From positions 4,385,386 through 4,449,385 of the forward strand of contig OX439132.1 in the NCBI GenBank assembly GCA_949318235.1: a DNA stretch of 64,000 nucleotides, given 5' to 3'. Position 1 is the first letter of the stretch. Each line of letters begins with the position of its first letter. A program made the translations under genes and the position numbers. The stretch is from Ecdyonurus torrentis (Eukaryota > Arthropoda > Insecta > Ephemeroptera > Heptageniidae). Under the pieces are notes generated by a model. It was given only the letters and a program-made list of their open reading frames with translations. It was not told where the DNA came from and searched no databases. Below, in pieces: positions 12,547-24,122 of the stretch.

Positions 12547-13040
12547 TTATTTAGAATGATATTTTGCATTATGATTATACAAACGATTTTTAGATGTGAA
12601 TACTTTTTTACATACAAAACAACTGAAAGGATTTGTATTTTGCCCATGTATCTTAAATTGATGGTTTAACAAATGCTGATGAGTTGAGAAACTGCTTGAA
12701 CAGAACTGACAATCGTAACGATATTGAGGATGCTTTGTTTTTAAATGAACTAGAGTGACGCAAGGCGCACGAAATGTTATAAAACAAAAAGGACATACAT
12801 TATTTGATGACACATTCTTATCATGTTTTTCAGTAATATGTTTACGAAGATAATGTAAGTCAGAGAAATCTTCACCACACAACACGCATGGTAATTTAGC
12901 TAATGTGCTAACTCTGGTGGATTGTACGTTATCATCTGGTCCTTTTTGTTTTCTAGGATCATCTGGACCACCAGCTTTGGTTTGATATATTGTCGTGTCT
13001 TCAACTTCCGATTTATTTTCATACATTCGATGTAAACCCC
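12547..13040 (-). CDS. Zinc-finger cassette ZF-I (3'-terminal alternative exon)
   Basis: The acceptor atttttcag lies just after 13040. The exon starts GG GGT in phase 1 (Gly-Gly-Leu-His) and ends TAA at 12547 (163 aa, the second-shortest cassette). It lacks the SDSEEDE motif; its leader is a short Glu/Lys/Asp-rich stretch. Four regular C2H2 fingers follow: CVLCGEDF, CPFCFITF, CQFCSSSF and CFVCKKVF, ending NAKYHSK. It is closest to ZF-J and ZF-K in fingers 1 and 3, but its fourth finger (KVFTSKNRL) resembles ZF-E to ZF-H, so it bridges the two subgroups. The intron end carries cttgaaagttatgctgc, close to the motif before ZF-C to ZF-G. Confidence 0.9.
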
Positions 13041-13160
13041 CTGAAAAATATAAATATGCAGCATAACTTTCAAGATATTCATAACATATCCACACACCCC
13101 AAATAAATTTATTGACAGTTTATTACTTAAAAAACCTATTCCTCATTATTTCTTTAAGAT

Positions 13161-13323
<163 letters not shown>

Positions 13324-13326
13324 TAA

Positions 13327-13640
13327 AGGCGTAGAACACCTAGAACAAAAAAGTAACTTATAATATCCTAACAAACCTGAAAATCAACGTTGATTTTTGG
13401 CCGGAGTCATTGATTTCTAATTTATTATCCATTCACGAAATGCCGCTGCCGGTCACTGACGTCAAAGCTCACCTGGTCCACGCGCAAGTAAACCGGGCGA
13501 ACTGTGACGTCAGTGACCGCCAGTGTCATTTTGTGAATCAAAAATAAATTAGAAATAAATAACTCCGGCAAAATCAACGTTGATTTTCAGGTTTGTTAAG
13601 CATATTAAGCAATTTTTTTTGTTCAAGGTGTTCTACGCCT
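13327..13640. mobile_element. TTAA-flanked palindromic MITE, copy 1
   Basis: The 314-bp element is bounded by TTAA on both sides (13323-13326 and 13641-13644). The ends are inverted: aggcgtagaacacc against ggtgttctacgcct. Inner arms also pair (aaatcaacgttgattttt on both arms; gtgacgtcagtgacc against ggtcactgacgtcaa). TTAA targets are typical of piggyBac and Kolobok relatives. Copy 2 is at 17865-18163. Confidence 0.9.
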
Positions 13641-13717
13641 TTAATATAATGAATAATGACTTCTAATGAACAGCACTGTTAAATTAATATAATTTTGTTT
13701 ACTAAATGATCATCATA

Positions 13718-14295
13718 TTATTTTGAATGATGTGCCACATTATGATCTACCAGACGATTTGGTGACGTGAAAACTTTCTTGCATGCGTCACAATGCGGCA
13801 TATTATCAGCTTTAACTCCGTGAATTTTAAACAAATGGTTCAACATATGATGATAAAGTGAGAAGCTTTTTGAACAGTAATCACAATCAAAACGACATTC
13901 TGGGTGCTTTGATTTCAAATGACGTAAGGCTTCAGCTGACGTAGGAAAATTTTCTAAACAAATTGGACATTTGTTTTTTAACTTCATAGATATGTTATGT
14001 TTGTCAACAATATGTCTACGAAGATCAAATATTTTGTGATATTTTTCTCCACATAACTTGCAAGGGTACTTAGATGGTGCTGACAAACTTTTGGTTATTT
14101 TCAAAGAAGTAACGTTAGCTGGGGTGCTTCTTAAGTTATCTGTGGAAAATGGAACGTACGAAGCATCATTCTGTTTATGATCTTTGCCACGTTTGTTGTT
14201 ATGTTTGGTTTTCTTACAAGGATCAGCCTCATCCTCTTCAGAATCACTACTCAGCAAAATTTTATCTTCTGTAAGGACTAGGCTCAGTTGTTGTC
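13718..14295 (-). CDS. Zinc-finger cassette ZF-H (3'-terminal alternative exon)
   Basis: The acceptor tatattttcag lies just after 14295. The exon starts GA CAA in phase 1 and ends TCA (TGA/TAA region) at the HSK C-terminus, stop at 13718 (191 aa). The leader is QQLSLVLTEDKILL, SDSEEDEAD, a basic KKTKHNNKRGKD stretch (possible nuclear localisation signal) and a Ser/Thr spacer. Four C2H2 fingers: CKLCGEKYHKIFDLRRH, CPICLENFPTSAEALRH, CDYCSKSFSLYHHMLNH and CDACKKVFTSPNRLVDH. Helix residues (-1, 2, 3, 6) read K,F,D,R; T,A,E,R; L,H,H,N; S,N,R,D. It heads the recently duplicated C-H group, although its leader start is shared specifically with ZF-C (LVLTED). Confidence 0.92.
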
Positions 14296-14338
14296 CTGAA
14301 AATATATACAGCTGCTCAGAAAAAGGTTTTTGAATACT

Positions 14339-14487
14339 AAAGGAACAACTGTTTTTAGGTCAACTTTAAGTGATTCGTTCAGTCACATCCGCTTCCATTT
14401 CTACTTACTACACATGCGCTGTACGTTGAAACGGAAGCGGATGTGAGCGAAATTGCTTATAGTAGGCTTCACATCAGTTGTTCCTTT
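14339..14487. repeat. Palindromic element
   Basis: The terminal arms aaggaacaactg and cagttgttcctt pair, and the inner arms cacatccgcttcc and ggaagcggatgtg pair. 149 bp, non-coding, immediately upstream (in transcription) of the ZF-H acceptor. Confidence 0.8.
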
Positions 14488-14524
14488 ATTAGTCAAAATA
14501 CTAGATATAATATGTATATATATA

Positions 14525-14735
14525 ATGAAAAATAAGAATGTATGTAGTATGAGATGCAAAAGAAAGTCTATGAAACAAGATATGAATCTGAAAGAAGCAA
14601 GAGAAATATATCAGGATAGAAAGTTGTGGAGGTCTATCACTGGGTCAGGCTAAAAACCATCTATGTTGTTGGCTTACCCTGAAAGGGACTATATAGCGTC
14701 ATGATAATGTATGTATTTATGTATGTATGTAAGTA
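14525..14735 (+). mobile_element. RTE-like LINE, 5'-truncated 3' end
   Basis: Encodes the last 40 or so residues of the same reverse-transcriptase protein as 34170-35010 (KNKNV, KRKSMKQ, DRKLWRSITGSG), then stop, then the same 3' tail (ggcttaccctgaaagg...tagcgtcatgat) ending in GTAT repeats. It is a heavily truncated insertion in the intron, opposite to host transcription. Confidence 0.88.
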
Positions 14736-14794
14736 CTGTATGTATTTAATATAACGGCTTCATGACAATAATTGCTTTTTTATTGGAGGGAAAA

Positions 14795-15175
14795 AAATGA
14801 GTTGTATATCACACAACATGAGAAACCCAACAGTGTGGGATTTAATAGAAATGGATGAGATGAAGTGGATTGATGAACTGTCTTGACTTAGCATTGACCA
14901 CTACCACCACTGCCAGGACTGGCCAGAGACGTGACTAGACCTGTCAAGCTGAGCACCTCTTCTAGAGACTGGTGAACCTGTGACACACTGGCATACGCAA
15001 GGATATCAAAGTAAGAGAACACTAGAGTGCACTCTCTTGCCATACTGCATACTATACTGTTTACTAATGTACTACAGTCTCAGGAAAAGTACCCAATGAG
15101 TATTGAACTCATGATTTATCTCGCTTGTCAAAACAGTATGCATACCACACTGTGCTACATGACTTGGTCATTATT
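14795..15175 (-). mobile_element. tRNA-derived SINE, copy next to ZF-H
   Basis: On the minus strand a tRNA-like head comes first (15175 downward). It has an A-box-like tagcacagtgtggtatg and a B-box-like gagttcaatac, followed by a body shared with copies near 17.0, 24.4, 27.5 and 29.6 kb (gacaggtctagtcacgtctc, ggccagtcctggcag). The element runs to a tail at about 14795. This copy lacks the head insertion present in three of the others. Confidence 0.75.
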
Positions 15176-16202
15176 ATTTAATATTATGATTTTTAAATTT
15201 TTACTATCTTAAATTTGTATGACTCATCACTACTTTCATTATTTATACGCACGCCTCCCATTTTATTTTATTTTATTATTATTATTTTTTTCATTTTTTT
15301 TTCAATAAATTATTGATGCTGCATTGGGTTTATCTAGTATCCGCACTTCCAGTTCTCAGCTTATATACACCATATTACATATTATTCAGCACTCAAACAC
15401 CTGATATAGCTAAGAGACAAATTGTCAGTAGTTTTATTGCATGGCATGGCATATTATATACTTTTCTGTATGTTATTATAATACAAACAAGTTTCAGTAA
15501 GGAACTAATTAAAATAATGCTAGAAAAAAAAATCCAAAAACAAAAATGATATCTGGTTATGAAAAATGCTTTCACATGATTAATTTTTTGCTGTAATTTG
15601 TGCAGCAAAATAAATAGTTCAATTGAAATCGAGATTATTTTGCCAATTTGCTACACAAAGTTGTGTTTTTTCCCCCATTATATGTGAATGCACCTTAAAA
15701 ACTCATTTTAATATATTAATGCTAGAATTAAAATCTTGCTGGCACAGAAACAGTAAATAACTCACTGCATAGCAATCATTATAAACCAAGGAAGAGAAGA
15801 GTGTGTGCCTTTGTTGGTCCTTATACAGACATATTAACCAAAGAAAAAACTTCATACATCACAGAAATAGAATACTTCAATGTGACATTATTAATTTTAT
15901 TCATTAAACACACTTGGTGTACAAATTGAACACAAATTTGCATAAAATTACTAAGCATTAAATACAACATTCCAGTGCACATGCAGTTAGACTAATTCAG
16001 CAATTAGAACGATTCAGCAAATGATATTGATCACATTGCTCACCACACAATTTGCATTTGCATTTGGCACTCTTTAATTATGCAAATTTTGAGGTAAAAA
16101 AAAAATACTGTGTGACATATTATCACTATTTATTTTTTAAGTCACTCAAATTATAAAGTCATTATTGTTATAACTTCTAATGAACATGATGTTAAAATAT
16201 TA
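15176..16202. other. Intron between ZF-G and ZF-H
   Basis: Duplicated-block sequence: ttctcagcttatatacacca at 15.35 kb recurs at 24.8 and 27.96 kb. At 16000-16062 the minus strand reads CKCKLCGEQCDQYHLLNRSN, resembling the start of a first finger of the C-H group. It is short and may be chance or a decayed exon scrap. AATAAA on the minus strand at 16129-16134 may be the ZF-G poly(A) signal. Confidence 0.35.
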
Positions 16203-16780
16203 TTATTTTGAATGGTATGTCGTATTATGATCTACGAGACGATTTGGTGTCGTGAAAACTTTCTTGCATGCGTCACAATGCAGCATATTATCAGCTTTAA
16301 CTCCGTGCATTTTAAACACATGGTTTGACTTGTCATGATGATCTGCGAAGCTTCTTGAACAGTAATCGCAATCATAGCGACATTCTGGGTGGTTTGATTT
16401 CATATGACGTAAGGCTTCAGCTGATGTAGGAAAATTTTCTAAACAAATTGGACAATTATTTTTTGACTCCATAGAAATGTTATGTTTGCTACCAATATGT
16501 CTACGAAGTTTATTTGATCTTTGAAATTTTTCTCCACATAACTTGCAAGGGTACTTGGTCGGTGTTGATTTAGATTTGTTTTTCATCAAAGAAGTAACAT
16601 CAGCTGAGGTATTTCTTGAGTTATCTGTGGCAGTTGGAACGTAGGTAGCATCAATCTGTTTACGATCTTTGCCACGTTTGCTGTTATATTTGGTATTCTT
16701 ACAAGGAACAGCCTCATCCTCTTCAGAATCACTAAATAAAATTTCACCAGCTGGACGTAGAACTGGGCGTAGTATTCTTC
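16203..16780 (-). CDS. Zinc-finger cassette ZF-G (3'-terminal alternative exon)
   Basis: The acceptor tatattttcag lies just after 16780. The exon starts GA AGA in phase 1 (GRILRPVLRPAGEIL), with stop at 16203 (191 aa). The leader has SDSEEDEAVPC, a basic NSKRGKDRKQ stretch and a Ser/Thr spacer. Four C2H2 fingers: CKLCGEKFQRSNKLRRH, CPICLENFPTSAEALRH, CDYCSRSFADHHDKSNH and CDACKKVFTTPNRLVDH. Helix residues (-1, 2, 3, 6): R,N,K,R; T,A,E,R; D,H,D,N; T,N,R,D. Finger 3 has an unusual Ser at position 5, where the other C-H cassettes have Leu. The intron end has the conserved AAGTTATGCTGTATATATTT segment. Confidence 0.93.
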
Positions 16781-16859
16781 CTGAAAATATATACAGCATA
16801 ACTTGCTAGATGTTCAGAGCACACAATACTAGATATGACAACGAAATCATGACAACATT

Positions 16860-17320
16860 TATTATATTATTATTGGACAAAAATGGAAAGTAGTTGTAAA
16901 CCTCATAACAGGATAAACCCAACACCTTGTGATTTAACAGAAATGAATGAGATCACATGGATTGGTGAACCGTCCCGAGATATACCTCTGACTAAGAGTG
17001 GACCACTAAACTACTGCCAGGACTGGCCAGAGACATGACTAGACCTGTCAAGCCTAAACACTTCTCCTACCATTGAACCAGTGACACACATGGCACCAAA
17101 GTAAAAGAACACAAGCACACTTATTGTCAGTGCATACCAGTCTCTGAAAATGCAACATATACTCACAAAGTATCAAACTTATGATCTATCTTGCTGGTCA
17201 AGCCATTACAACATAAGCCTAGGACAGCGGTCCTTCCTATCCTAGTCTTATCAGAGTGATAAGAGTTTGGACCCTGCTAACTTTATGAGCTATACCACTG
17301 TGCCACATGGCTTGGTCATT
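16860..17320 (-). mobile_element. tRNA-derived SINE with head insertion, copy next to ZF-G
   Basis: Same body as the other copies. The tRNA-like head is split by about 100 bp (about 17210-17295, containing aggacagcggtcc and gataagagtttggac) between the B-box-like part (17168-17185) and the A-box-like gtggcacagtggtat (about 17291-17308). The same insertion occurs in the copies near 24.55 and 27.65 kb but not in those near 15.1 and 29.75 kb. Confidence 0.75.
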
Positions 17321-17864
17321 ATTATCTAATATAGTGTTTTTTAGTATCTTAAATTTGTATGACTCATCACTTCCTTCATTAGGCCTATTATAGGCACGAC
17401 TTTGATATTTTTGATATAGGTCCATATTTTTTAATAAATCATTGATGCTGTAATACTACTCTCCATACTGCTAAATAGTGACAATTGGTTATGAAAAATG
17501 CTTTCAATTATCAATTTTTTGCTGTAAATTATTTATGCAACAAAATAATTAGTTCAATTTAAATTTGAACAATTTACTACTCAACATTGGATTTTTTTTT
17601 TAATGCTTGAATGCACCTAACAAAATTCATTTTAATATTACAATAAAGACCATGTTGGACAAGACTCAATGAGGACATGAGTGCTAGCGTGTGACTCTGT
17701 CAGTCCTTACAGACTTGTTAGCACATTTGCACTGTTTCTCTTGAAGTGATATATTTAATGCTATAACCAATTAGTTCTTCGTCACCTATGCCAGCAAGAA
17801 TTTTCACAAAACTATAAGGTAGCTCTCATGACTCTTGCTGCTTTCCTCTATTATTTTATTTTAA

Positions 17865-18163
17865 AGGTGGACAACACCTTGAACAAAGAAACTTGTCAAT
17901 ATTCTTACATACTGGGATATCAACATTGATGTGGCTGGAGCCATTGATTTCTAATTTATTTTCCATTTGCAAAACAACACATGTGGACTCTGACGTCACA
18001 GCTTGCCTGGTTCACACGCAAGGTAAACAAGTGAGCTGTGATATCAGTCAGCATCAACCTTTTAGAAAATAAATTAGAAATCAATGACTCTGGCCAAATC
18101 AACATTGATATTCCGGTACGATAGGATATTAGGCAAGTTTGTTGTTCAGCGTATTCTACACCT
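17865..18163. mobile_element. TTAA-flanked palindromic MITE, copy 2
   Basis: Diverged relative of 13327-13640. The ends are aggtggacaacacctt and the inverse of gtattctacacct, with TTAA at 17861-17864 and 18164-18167. The inner arms match copy 1 (gccattgatttctaatttat, tgacgtcac). Confidence 0.85.
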
Positions 18164-18236
18164 TTAATTTATTATATTTGACTGCAAAAGTGTCTTTTCC
18201 CATAAATTGTCCTGAAAAATTTTGCACTTTGATTTA

Positions 18237-19188
18237 CTAATAGATTGTAATTTCCTTATGTTGATTAAACATACGGTTATTTTCATTTTTAAATAAAAAA
18301 TTCCAAGTTGAAGTTTCATTGCTTGTTGCTTTATTAATATTTTCAGTTTGGAAAATACTTCGAAAATACATTTTCATAAACTTAACAACATAAATTAAAA
18401 TTAAAGAAAGTCTATATATAATTATGACACAAAATAATGGTAACAAAATTAAATGCTGCAATGTGAGATATCTTCACTTTAAACTTCTACTTAAAAAGTC
18501 AACTGCTAAAGAAAAAAAATAATAAGGTAATTTTTCTTTCTTCCTTTTTGTTGAAGATTTTTCATTTATTTGATGTTATTGATTGTTTTTTTTATATACA
18601 TCAATCAAGAAAAATGTCAAGCTCTCAAAATAGCAATTAATTGAAAGTCAAGAATACAAGCAACTAGCACTGGTTATACCACAGTAAAGAGGAGACCTTT
18701 AGTTTTTTTTTTTTTTTTTTTTTCTTTTCTTCTTCTTCTTCTTCTTCTTCTTCTTCTTTTTTTTCTTGTTTTTTTTTTCCAGTGAATAATCTTACTAGCA
18801 CAGATAATTAGGCTGGCAAGATCTTTCACTAAACTGTAGCATTGACATTTCTTTACTATAGTAAGACTAACAACTAACAATTTTTTTTTTTTTTTTTTTT
18901 TTTTTTCATTTCAATTTATTATACCTAACAGTGAAGGTTTCTTTTTCTTAATTGTATTAATATGTTCTGTTATTAACCTGTCAGAACTGGCCTATCAAAT
19001 TTAGACTGTTGCCTTTCACCTGAATATTGCAAGCTATTGTCTATTTTTATTTACAAAATAAAAACTGTACACATCACAGAAATATAATGTTGGGTAACAT
19101 AACCACGAATTACTAAATAACTGAAATTATAAAGTCAATGAACAAAATGTTGAATAAATATTATTTTGTATGCTTAATTACCAGCATA
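18237..19188. repeat. Duplicated intron blocks B and C upstream of ZF-F stop
   Basis: Contains one copy of block B (about 18237-18560), then block C (about 18650-19160), interrupted by homopolymer and (TTC)n tracts at 18703-18780 and 18880-18906. Non-coding. Confidence 0.7.
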
Positions 19189-19766
19189 TTATTTTGAGTG
19201 ATATGTGATATTATGATCTACCAGACGATTTGATGTAAAGAAAACTTTCTTGCATGCATCACAATGCAGCATATTATCAGCTTTAACTCCATGAGTTTTA
19301 AACACATGGTTCAACATATGATGATAATCTGAGAAGCTTCTTGAACAGTAATCACAATCAAAACAACATTCTGGGTGCTTTGATTTCATATGACGTAAGG
19401 CGTCAGCTGATGTAGGAAAAGTTTCTAAACAAATCGGGCAATTGTTTTTTGACTTCATAGATATGTTATGTTTGTCAACCATATGTTTACGGAGGTCTGA
19501 TAATTTTTGATATTTGTCTCCACATAACTTGCAAGGAAACTTAATTGGCGCTGATGTAGTTTTAGTTTTCATAAAACAAGTACCGTCAGGTGGGGTATTT
19601 CTTGAGTTATCTGTGGCAATTGGAACAAAGGAAGCATCATTCTGTTTACGATCTTTGCCACGTTTGGTTTTATGTTTGGTTTTCTTACAAGGAACAGTCT
19701 CATCCTCTTCAGAATCACTAAATAAAATTTCACTTGCTGGATGTAGAACTGGGCGTAGTATCCTTC
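19189..19766 (-). CDS. Zinc-finger cassette ZF-F (3'-terminal alternative exon)
   Basis: The acceptor tatattttcag lies just after 19766. The exon starts GA AGG in phase 1 (GRILRPVLHPASEIL), with stop at 19189 (191 aa). The leader has SDSEEDETVPC, the basic KKTKHKTKRGKDRKQ and a Ser/Thr spacer. Fingers: CKLCGDKYQKLSDLRKH, CPICLETFPTSADALRH, CDYCSRSFSDYHHMLNH and CDACKKVFFTSNRLVDH. Helix residues (-1, 2, 3, 6): K,S,D,K; T,A,D,R; D,H,H,N; T,N,R,D. It is a close paralogue of ZF-E and ZF-G. The acceptor is preceded by the conserved AAGTTATGCTGTATATATTT segment. Confidence 0.93.
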
Positions 19767-19854
19767 CTGAAAATATATACAGCATAACTTGCTAGATGCT
19801 CAGAACACACTAAACTAGATGTAACGGCTTCATGGCGATACTTGTTTCATTATT

Positions 19855-19856
<2 letters not shown>

Positions 19857-19940
<84 letters not shown>

Positions 19941-19975
19941 ATATCACACAACAGAATAAACCAAACATGGTGTTG
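19857..19975 (-). repeat. (GA)n microsatellite on a SINE tail remnant
   Basis: About 80 bp of GA (19857-19937) followed by tctatatcacacaacagaat, the 3'-terminal body sequence of the SINE family. The rest of this SINE copy is deleted. On the SINE strand the tract is (TC)n at the element's 3' end. Confidence 0.8.
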
Positions 19976-20239
19976 TTTTTCTCAGTCAAACACCTCATGA
20001 AGCTGAGAGACAATTTGTCAATAGTTTGATTGCATAAAACATGCCGTAGATTTTACATGTATAATATTATAATAGATAAGTTTCAGTAACGAACTAAAAT
20101 AATCTTAAAATATATAAATATCAGGAGCAAAATAATGAACAAAAAAAAATAATTATTATTTTATTTATTAAACACCAATGGTGTACTTATACATATATAT
20201 TTACATTTCACTCTACAAGTCTACATTTTTTGCATATTG

Positions 20240-20768
20240 ACTTAATGAGAGGGTCCGAGATGGACACTGAAGTAAGTGGTACCTAGTACATAGGCCACCA
20301 CATAACAAACATACACATTTATCACTACACTCATGATATTCCTTAATCTGACAGATTACATGGTGGAAACCATGCACCGCATAACGGGTAATAACATGCC
20401 TGTCTGTACAGTTTGGGCCTTTCCACCCATTAATATTAAATGCAGGGGTATTATAGAAGGCCAGGCTGATATCTTCAGTTTTACTTATAATCTATCCTTA
20501 ACAAATTTAATATAATTATCAGTTTTTAACAATTTAAATTTCATTTGTAGTTCCGTTACAAATAACTCCTCCCCTGCTAGCTCATAAACCAGCCTTGATG
20601 ACGTAAATTTTGACAAGCAAAGTACCCGTTTTAAGTACCGACACTTTACAGATTCTAAATTTTTAAAGTCTGTTATAGACATATATGACCAGAAAATTTC
20701 AATGCCGTATGAAGCAACTGGAGAGATTTTTAGGTGAAACAGTTTAATAGCTGTTTCCAAAAATAATT
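20240..20768 (-). mobile_element. Non-LTR retrotransposon fragment, C-terminal RT and zinc-knuckle region
   Basis: The minus strand encodes a reverse-transcriptase thumb-like segment (KISPVASYGIEIFW, LESVKCRYLKRVLCL). After one frame break (near 20485) it encodes a C-terminal zinc-binding segment containing CVCLLCGGLCTRYHLLQC. The order and motifs fit the C-terminus of a LINE ORF2. Its right edge abuts duplicated block B. The frame breaks make it inactive. The clade is not determined. Confidence 0.8.
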
Positions 20769-21174
20769 GAAGTTTCATTGCTTGTTGCTTTATTTATATT
20801 TTCAGTTTTAGAAAATACTTCAACGACAACACATTTTTATTGGCTTAACAACATTAATTTTAAAAAGTTTATATGGCACAAAATAATGGTAACAAATTTA
20901 AATGCTGCAATGTGAGATCTTCACTTTAAAGTTCTACTTGCAAAGTCAAACTGTAACTATGCTAAAGAAAAAATAAGAAACGTTTTTTTTTTTTCTTCTT
21001 CCTTTTTGTTGAAGATTTTTTTTTTATTGATATTTTTATTGATTGGTTATTTGATATAGGCCAATCAAACATACTGAAGACAAAAATCAAACCTAACTGT
21101 AAATTATTTAAAACAACAGCAAAATGTCAAGTTGTTAAAATCAATTTAATGAAAAAACAATTGTGGTTAGGATC

Positions 21175-21726
21175 AATAATAAAGAAAAGGATAGAATTAT
21201 CAGCAAGGGCCTTACCACAGTAGAAGTTCTATGGAGAGGTCGAGGTCTTGGCACAGTATTTGGTTATAAAAAAGTTTATTTTTTAATTGAAAGCTTTCGT
21301 CATGTGTTAATGACATTATCAATCAAAGAAGAGATTTACTTGAGCACATCACTGGGCAATGTCTTGTCTTGTACTACCGTGTTATGCTTTTGCTGGTTTG
21401 GAGTTTGTTGGGAGGGGAGGGGGTAGAGTAGGGAATCAGGGAAGGAGTGTAAATGAGTGATTCCATACTCTACCCCCCCCCCCACCTCTCCCCACCAACT
21501 CAAAACCAGCAGGAGTATAACAAAACAGTACAAGACAAGACACTGCTCAGTGATGTGCTCAAGTAAATCTCTTCTTTGATTAATAATGTCATTAACATAT
21601 GACAAAAGCTCTCGGTTATAAAATAAACTTTTTTTAAAACAAAATACTGTGCCACCCGAGACCTCTCCATAGAACTTCTACTGTGGTAAGGCCCTTGCTG
21701 GTAATTTTATCCTTTTCTTTATTATT
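21175..21726. mobile_element. Long palindromic MITE (P550), copy 1
   Basis: About 550 bp forming one near-complete inverted repeat. The left arm starts caataataaagaaaaggat and the right arm ends atccttttctttattattg. Inner arms pair throughout (gagaggtcgaggtc, tgacattatcaatcaaagaa, gtacaagacaagacactg and complements) around a G/C-rich centre at 21410-21500. Copies are at 25472-26011 and, interrupted, 62884-63513. Transcribed with the BTB gene, it would form a very long hairpin. Confidence 0.9.
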
Positions 21727-22232
21727 GAAGTTCTCAAAATTACAATAAATTAAAAGTCAAGAATACAAGAAACAAGCACTGGTCTTACCACAGTGAAGAA
21801 GAGACAGTTAGTTCAGTAAATAATCTTGCTAGAACAGATAATTATAGTAATTTGTAATATTTATGCTGGCAAGATCTTTCACTGAACTGTAGCACTGAAA
21901 TTTCTTCATTATATTAAGACCAGCAATAACTTACATTTTTTTTCCCTTCATGTTCTTCTTTTTTATTTCAATTTATTATACCTAACGCTGATGGTTTGTT
22001 TTTCTTTATTATATTAATAGGTTCTGTTCTTAACCTGTCAGAACTTGCCTAACAAATTTAGACTGCAGCCTTTCGCCTGAATATTATAAACTGTTGTCTG
22101 TTTTTATTTACCAAAGATAAACTTCACACATCAGTGGAATATAATGTTGCGTAAAATAACCAAAAATTATTTTTTAAGTCACTCAAATTAAAAAGTCATT
22201 ATAATGTTATAACTTCTAATGAACATAAAATT

Positions 22233-22884
22233 ATGAACCTTTTTTTATATAACAACACAAAATATGATAATGAAGGTGTTAAATGTTCTGTATTATATGA
22301 AAAATTGTTAAATGATAGGGGCTATAGGGAAACTGCAATCATTAGTAAGCCTGGATCAGAAGGCGATTTTTCAATAAATGTAAATTGGAGTGAATCATAT
22401 CAAAATATTAATAGTAAATTCTTGGATAAAACCATAAGATCCACTTGGATTAGGGTTGCAAATAACATTATTCCAACAAAATCTAAAAGGAAGAAAATTG
22501 GTTTAACCAATAGTGATGTATGCAATAAATGTGATGAAATAGATTCTATTTATCATCGTTTAGTGACATGTACAAATGCAAACGATATATATATATATAT
22601 ATGGGTATACAAAATAATTAAAAAAATATCAAATGGAAATGTAAAATTATCTGAAAGTCATTTATTGTATGGTGATCTCTATGAAATAAGACCTCCAGAG
22701 ATAAAGAATGCTATCATATGGCTACTAGCACATATGATAGATATATAGTATAGTTGGTAATTATAGGTGTGTTACTTTGGAACTATTTAAAATGTATGTA
22801 AAGAATAAATGGAATAACCAAAAAAAGTATAAAAATATTGAAATTGCAATTAAAAATATTTTAGATTGCATGAATGGGGAGTAA
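22233..22884 (+). mobile_element. Non-LTR retrotransposon 3' fragment
   Basis: Encodes about 170 residues typical of a LINE C-terminus: a TWIRVANNIIPTKSKRKKIG segment, then CNKCDEIDSIYHRLVTC (C-x2-C-x7-H-x4-C zinc knuckle), then an AT-microsatellite expansion reading IYIYI. After a stop at 22746 the adjacent frame continues (YRCVTLELFKMYVKNKW) to a stop at 22882-22884, so a frameshift breaks the protein. A 3' tail continues to about 23010. Defective copy; opposite to host transcription. It is not the same family as the RTE-like copies at 14.5 and 34.2 kb. Confidence 0.8.
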
Positions 22885-23412
22885 TATGGGGGGTTTTCTG
22901 TGTTGAGAGTGGGTGCACTGTATACCTTTATTAGGTCAGATGACCCATAAACTTAGCATAGCTACACCTTATCTGTTCCCTATGTTTAAGTATGTAAGTC
23001 TTTACTAAAAATAAAAAATACAGAGATATAATGAAATAAGAATAATAAAAAAAAAATTAAATTTAAAAAAATATATATATGTATGTTTACAAATTGCTGT
23101 TTTTTGATTGTTTTGTGTTCTTTTTTTGTTTTTTGTAAATATGTTTTAAAGAATAATAATTAAAATTAAAAAAAATAAATAATTGAAATTATAATGTAAT
23201 TAAGGAGAGGGTCGGTTTTGTTTAATGCTGGCAAGACCTGCGATGGGATCGACTCCTCTTATTGTATACAAACCAATTATACATTCTAAATACCACAAAA
23301 CTTAGACTAAATTTCACCTTGTCCTGTTCGATTTTCGTTGATTAAAAGTATAATAAAAGTTTAAAAAAAAAAAAATAAAATAATAAAAAAATAATAAAAA
23401 AAAAAAAGCATA

Positions 23413-24017
23413 TTATTTTGAATGATACTTCGTATTATGATCTACCAGACGATTTGATGTAAAGAAAACTTTCTTGCATGCCTTACAATGTGGCAGATTG
23501 TCACTATTAACTCCGTGTATTTTATACAAGTGGTTCAGCTGGTCATAATGTTCTGCGAAGCTTGTTGAACAGTAATCACAATCAAAACGACATTCTGGGT
23601 GGTTGGATTTCAAATGACGTAAGGCTTCACCTGATGTAGGAAAATTTTCTAAACATATTGGACATACATTTTTTGAATTTATAGATATGTTATGTTTTTC
23701 AATAATATGTTTACGAAGGTCTGATATTTTTTTATATTTTTCTCCACATAACTTGCAAGGAAACTTAATTGGTGTTGATGTGGTTTTGTTTTTCATCAAG
23801 TAAGTAATGTTAGCTGAGGTGTTTCTTGAGTTATCTTTAGCTGGGGTGTTTCTTGTGTTATCTGTGGCAATTGGAACAAAGGAAGAATCAACCTTTTTAC
23901 GATCTTTGCCACGTTTATTCTTATGTTTGGTTTTCTTACAAGGAACAGCCTCGTCCTCTTCAGAATCACTCAAAAAAACTGCACTTGCTGGAAGTAGAAC
24001 TGGGCGTAGTAACCTTC
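23413..24017 (-). CDS. Zinc-finger cassette ZF-E (3'-terminal alternative exon)
   Basis: The acceptor tatattttcag lies just after 24017. The exon starts GA AGG in phase 1 (GRLLRPVLLPASAVFL), with stop at 23413 (200 aa). The leader has SDSEEDEAVPC and the basic KKTKHKNKRGKDRKK. The spacer contains a small internal duplication (DNTRNTPA then DNSRNTSA) also found in ZF-C. Fingers: CKLCGEKYKKISDLRKH, CPICLENFPTSGEALRH, CDYCSTSFAEHYDQLNH and CKACKKVFFTSNRLVDH. Helix residues (-1, 2, 3, 6): K,S,D,K; T,G,E,R; E,Y,D,N; T,N,R,D. The conserved intron segment is present in slightly decayed form (aaattatgttgtatatat). Confidence 0.93.
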
Positions 24018-24120
24018 CTGAAAATATATACAACATAATTTGCAAGATGCTAAAAAAAAAAAAAAAAAAAAAACTATACTAAATGTAATTTTTTCATGGT
24101 GATAATCATTTGATTATTGA

Positions 24121-24122
<2 letters not shown>

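Noticed and set aside
18674..18880. Poly-Lys/Arg protein on the minus strand
   Set aside because: Low-complexity T/TTC tract in an intron; no homology and no splice context.
19832..20029. Arg-Glu repeat protein on the plus strand
   Set aside because: Translation of the (GA)n microsatellite.
21336..21605. Coding frames on both strands around 21.2-21.6 kb and 25.6-25.9 kb
   Set aside because: They are translations of the palindromic P550 element, symmetrical on both strands and without known domains.
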